The position numbers and the translations under genes were made by a program. Positions 5,965-6,344 of a DNA stretch of 6,344 nucleotides are shown here, in pieces. How positions within the stretch are numbered: position 1 is the stretch's first letter; every line of letters starts with the position of its first letter. This DNA comes from Candidatus Aegiribacteria sp. (GTDB lineage Bacteria > Fermentibacterota > Fermentibacteria > Fermentibacterales > JCC-6). The stretch covers positions 1-6,344 of the forward strand of contig JAUVUL010000115.1 in the NCBI GenBank assembly GCA_030600975.1, written 5' to 3'. The notes under the pieces are model-generated. The model saw only the letters and a list, made by a program, of their open reading frames with translations, made no database searches and had not been told where the DNA came from.

Positions 5965-6343
5965 AGAGCTTCACAAATCTCACCGTAGCCGATCTGTCTT
6001 CAACAATACCTCGGATGATGTATGTACCGGATGGAGCTTCATGCCCGGAGGAATCACTGCCGTCCCATATGAAGGTGCTTCCGTCCCTTTCGGAAAGCTT
6101 CCTTACAAGCTTACCTGAAAGATCGTAAACAAACAGCTCAACATCCTCAGCATATAAAGAAGGAACTACAATGGATACTCCTCCAACAGAAGGGTTGGGA
6201 ACTGCGGTGATCACGAACTCCTCAATAATAGAACCGCCTTCGATCCCCATGCTGCTCCAGTAGAAATATACTTGATCAAGAACAGGTGTCCCGAAACGGC
6301 TGTCACTGGTCATACCCACCCGGTACTGAATGTACCTGTGGGT
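5963..6343 (-). CDS. Secreted protein with FlgD-like/type-A C-terminal tail domain, 5' end outside window
   Basis: The frame stays open to the right edge (THRYIQYRVGMTSD at the edge), so only the last 126 residues are visible. The GTG at 6317-6319 and ATG at 6311-6313 are most likely internal. The first part, RYIQYRVGM followed by GTPVLDQVYFYW, matches the end of a repeat-like beta-sandwich common in large secreted proteins of FCB-type bacteria. The C-terminal ~80 residues have the tail-domain pattern: TAVPNPSVGG, then LFVYDLSGKLVRKL, then FIWDGSDSSGHEAPSGTYIIR, ending RFVKL. Domains of this type (Por_Secre_tail / FlgD Ig-like) end secreted or surface proteins and, in Bacteroidota, direct type IX secretion. 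Whether this organism has that pathway cannot be seen here. The passenger function lies outside the window. It is on the same strand as leuS but separated by about 350 bases, so it is probably a separate unit. Confidence 0.85.
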   Translation of the reverse strand, partial: THRYIQYRVGMTSDSRFGTPVLDQVYFYWSSMGIEGGSIIEEFVITAVPNPSVGGVSIVVPSLYAEDVELFVYDLSGKLVRKLSERDGSTFIWDGSDSSGHEAPSGTYIIRGIVEDRSATVRFVKL

Positions 6344-6344
6344 A

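Noticed and set aside
1..6344. CRISPR array, tRNA genes, defence or toxin-antitoxin system
   Set aside because: No regularly spaced repeats, no tRNA-like cloverleaf and no matching protein families were seen on either strand.

Overview
The window looks like an ordinary chromosomal segment of a moderate-GC (about 50%), Gram-negative-type bacterium. It ends inside a gene at both edges. Two features suggest an uncultured FCB-related lineage (Fermentibacteria, Krumholzibacteria or Eisenbacteria type): a secreted protein with a FlgD-like/type-A C-terminal tail, and a six-bladed-propeller protein next to a TPR-hydrolase. This placement is inferred from protein style only; no rRNA or other strong phylogenetic marker was compared.

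Left part (1-1760, + strand): the 3' end of a beta-propeller protein gene, open to the left edge, is followed with no intervening base by a complete gene for a TPR protein carrying an alpha/beta-hydrolase (carboxylesterase/phospholipase-like) domain with an intact Ser-Asp-His triad. The first ~125 bases are about 26% GC against ~52% just after, although the reading frame runs through the break.

Junction (1761-1868): the whole gap between two convergent genes is one REP/MITE-like element. It has a perfect 21-bp inverted repeat, a smaller inner hairpin, and a short direct repeat on each outer side.

Middle part (5604 down to 1869, - strand): a probable five-gene operon, leuS (leucyl-tRNA synthetase, TTG start), a 68-residue two-helix membrane protein overlapping leuS by ATGA, a YwbE-family protein, an OsmC/Ohr-family protein and a single-domain cupin. 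Gaps are 40-50 bases or less. Leucine charging is thus physically linked to small accessory functions, of which the OsmC protein suggests peroxide or thiol stress.

Right part (5605-6343): an AT-richer, gene-free stretch of about 350 bases that should carry the leuS promoter, then the 3' end of a secreted protein gene on the - strand, open to the right edge.

No tRNA, rRNA, CRISPR array, transposase gene or defence system is visible. No clearly novel system was found. The points most worth checking are the repeat element, the non-canonical SVGH signature and compact form of the LeuRS, and the composition break at the left edge.
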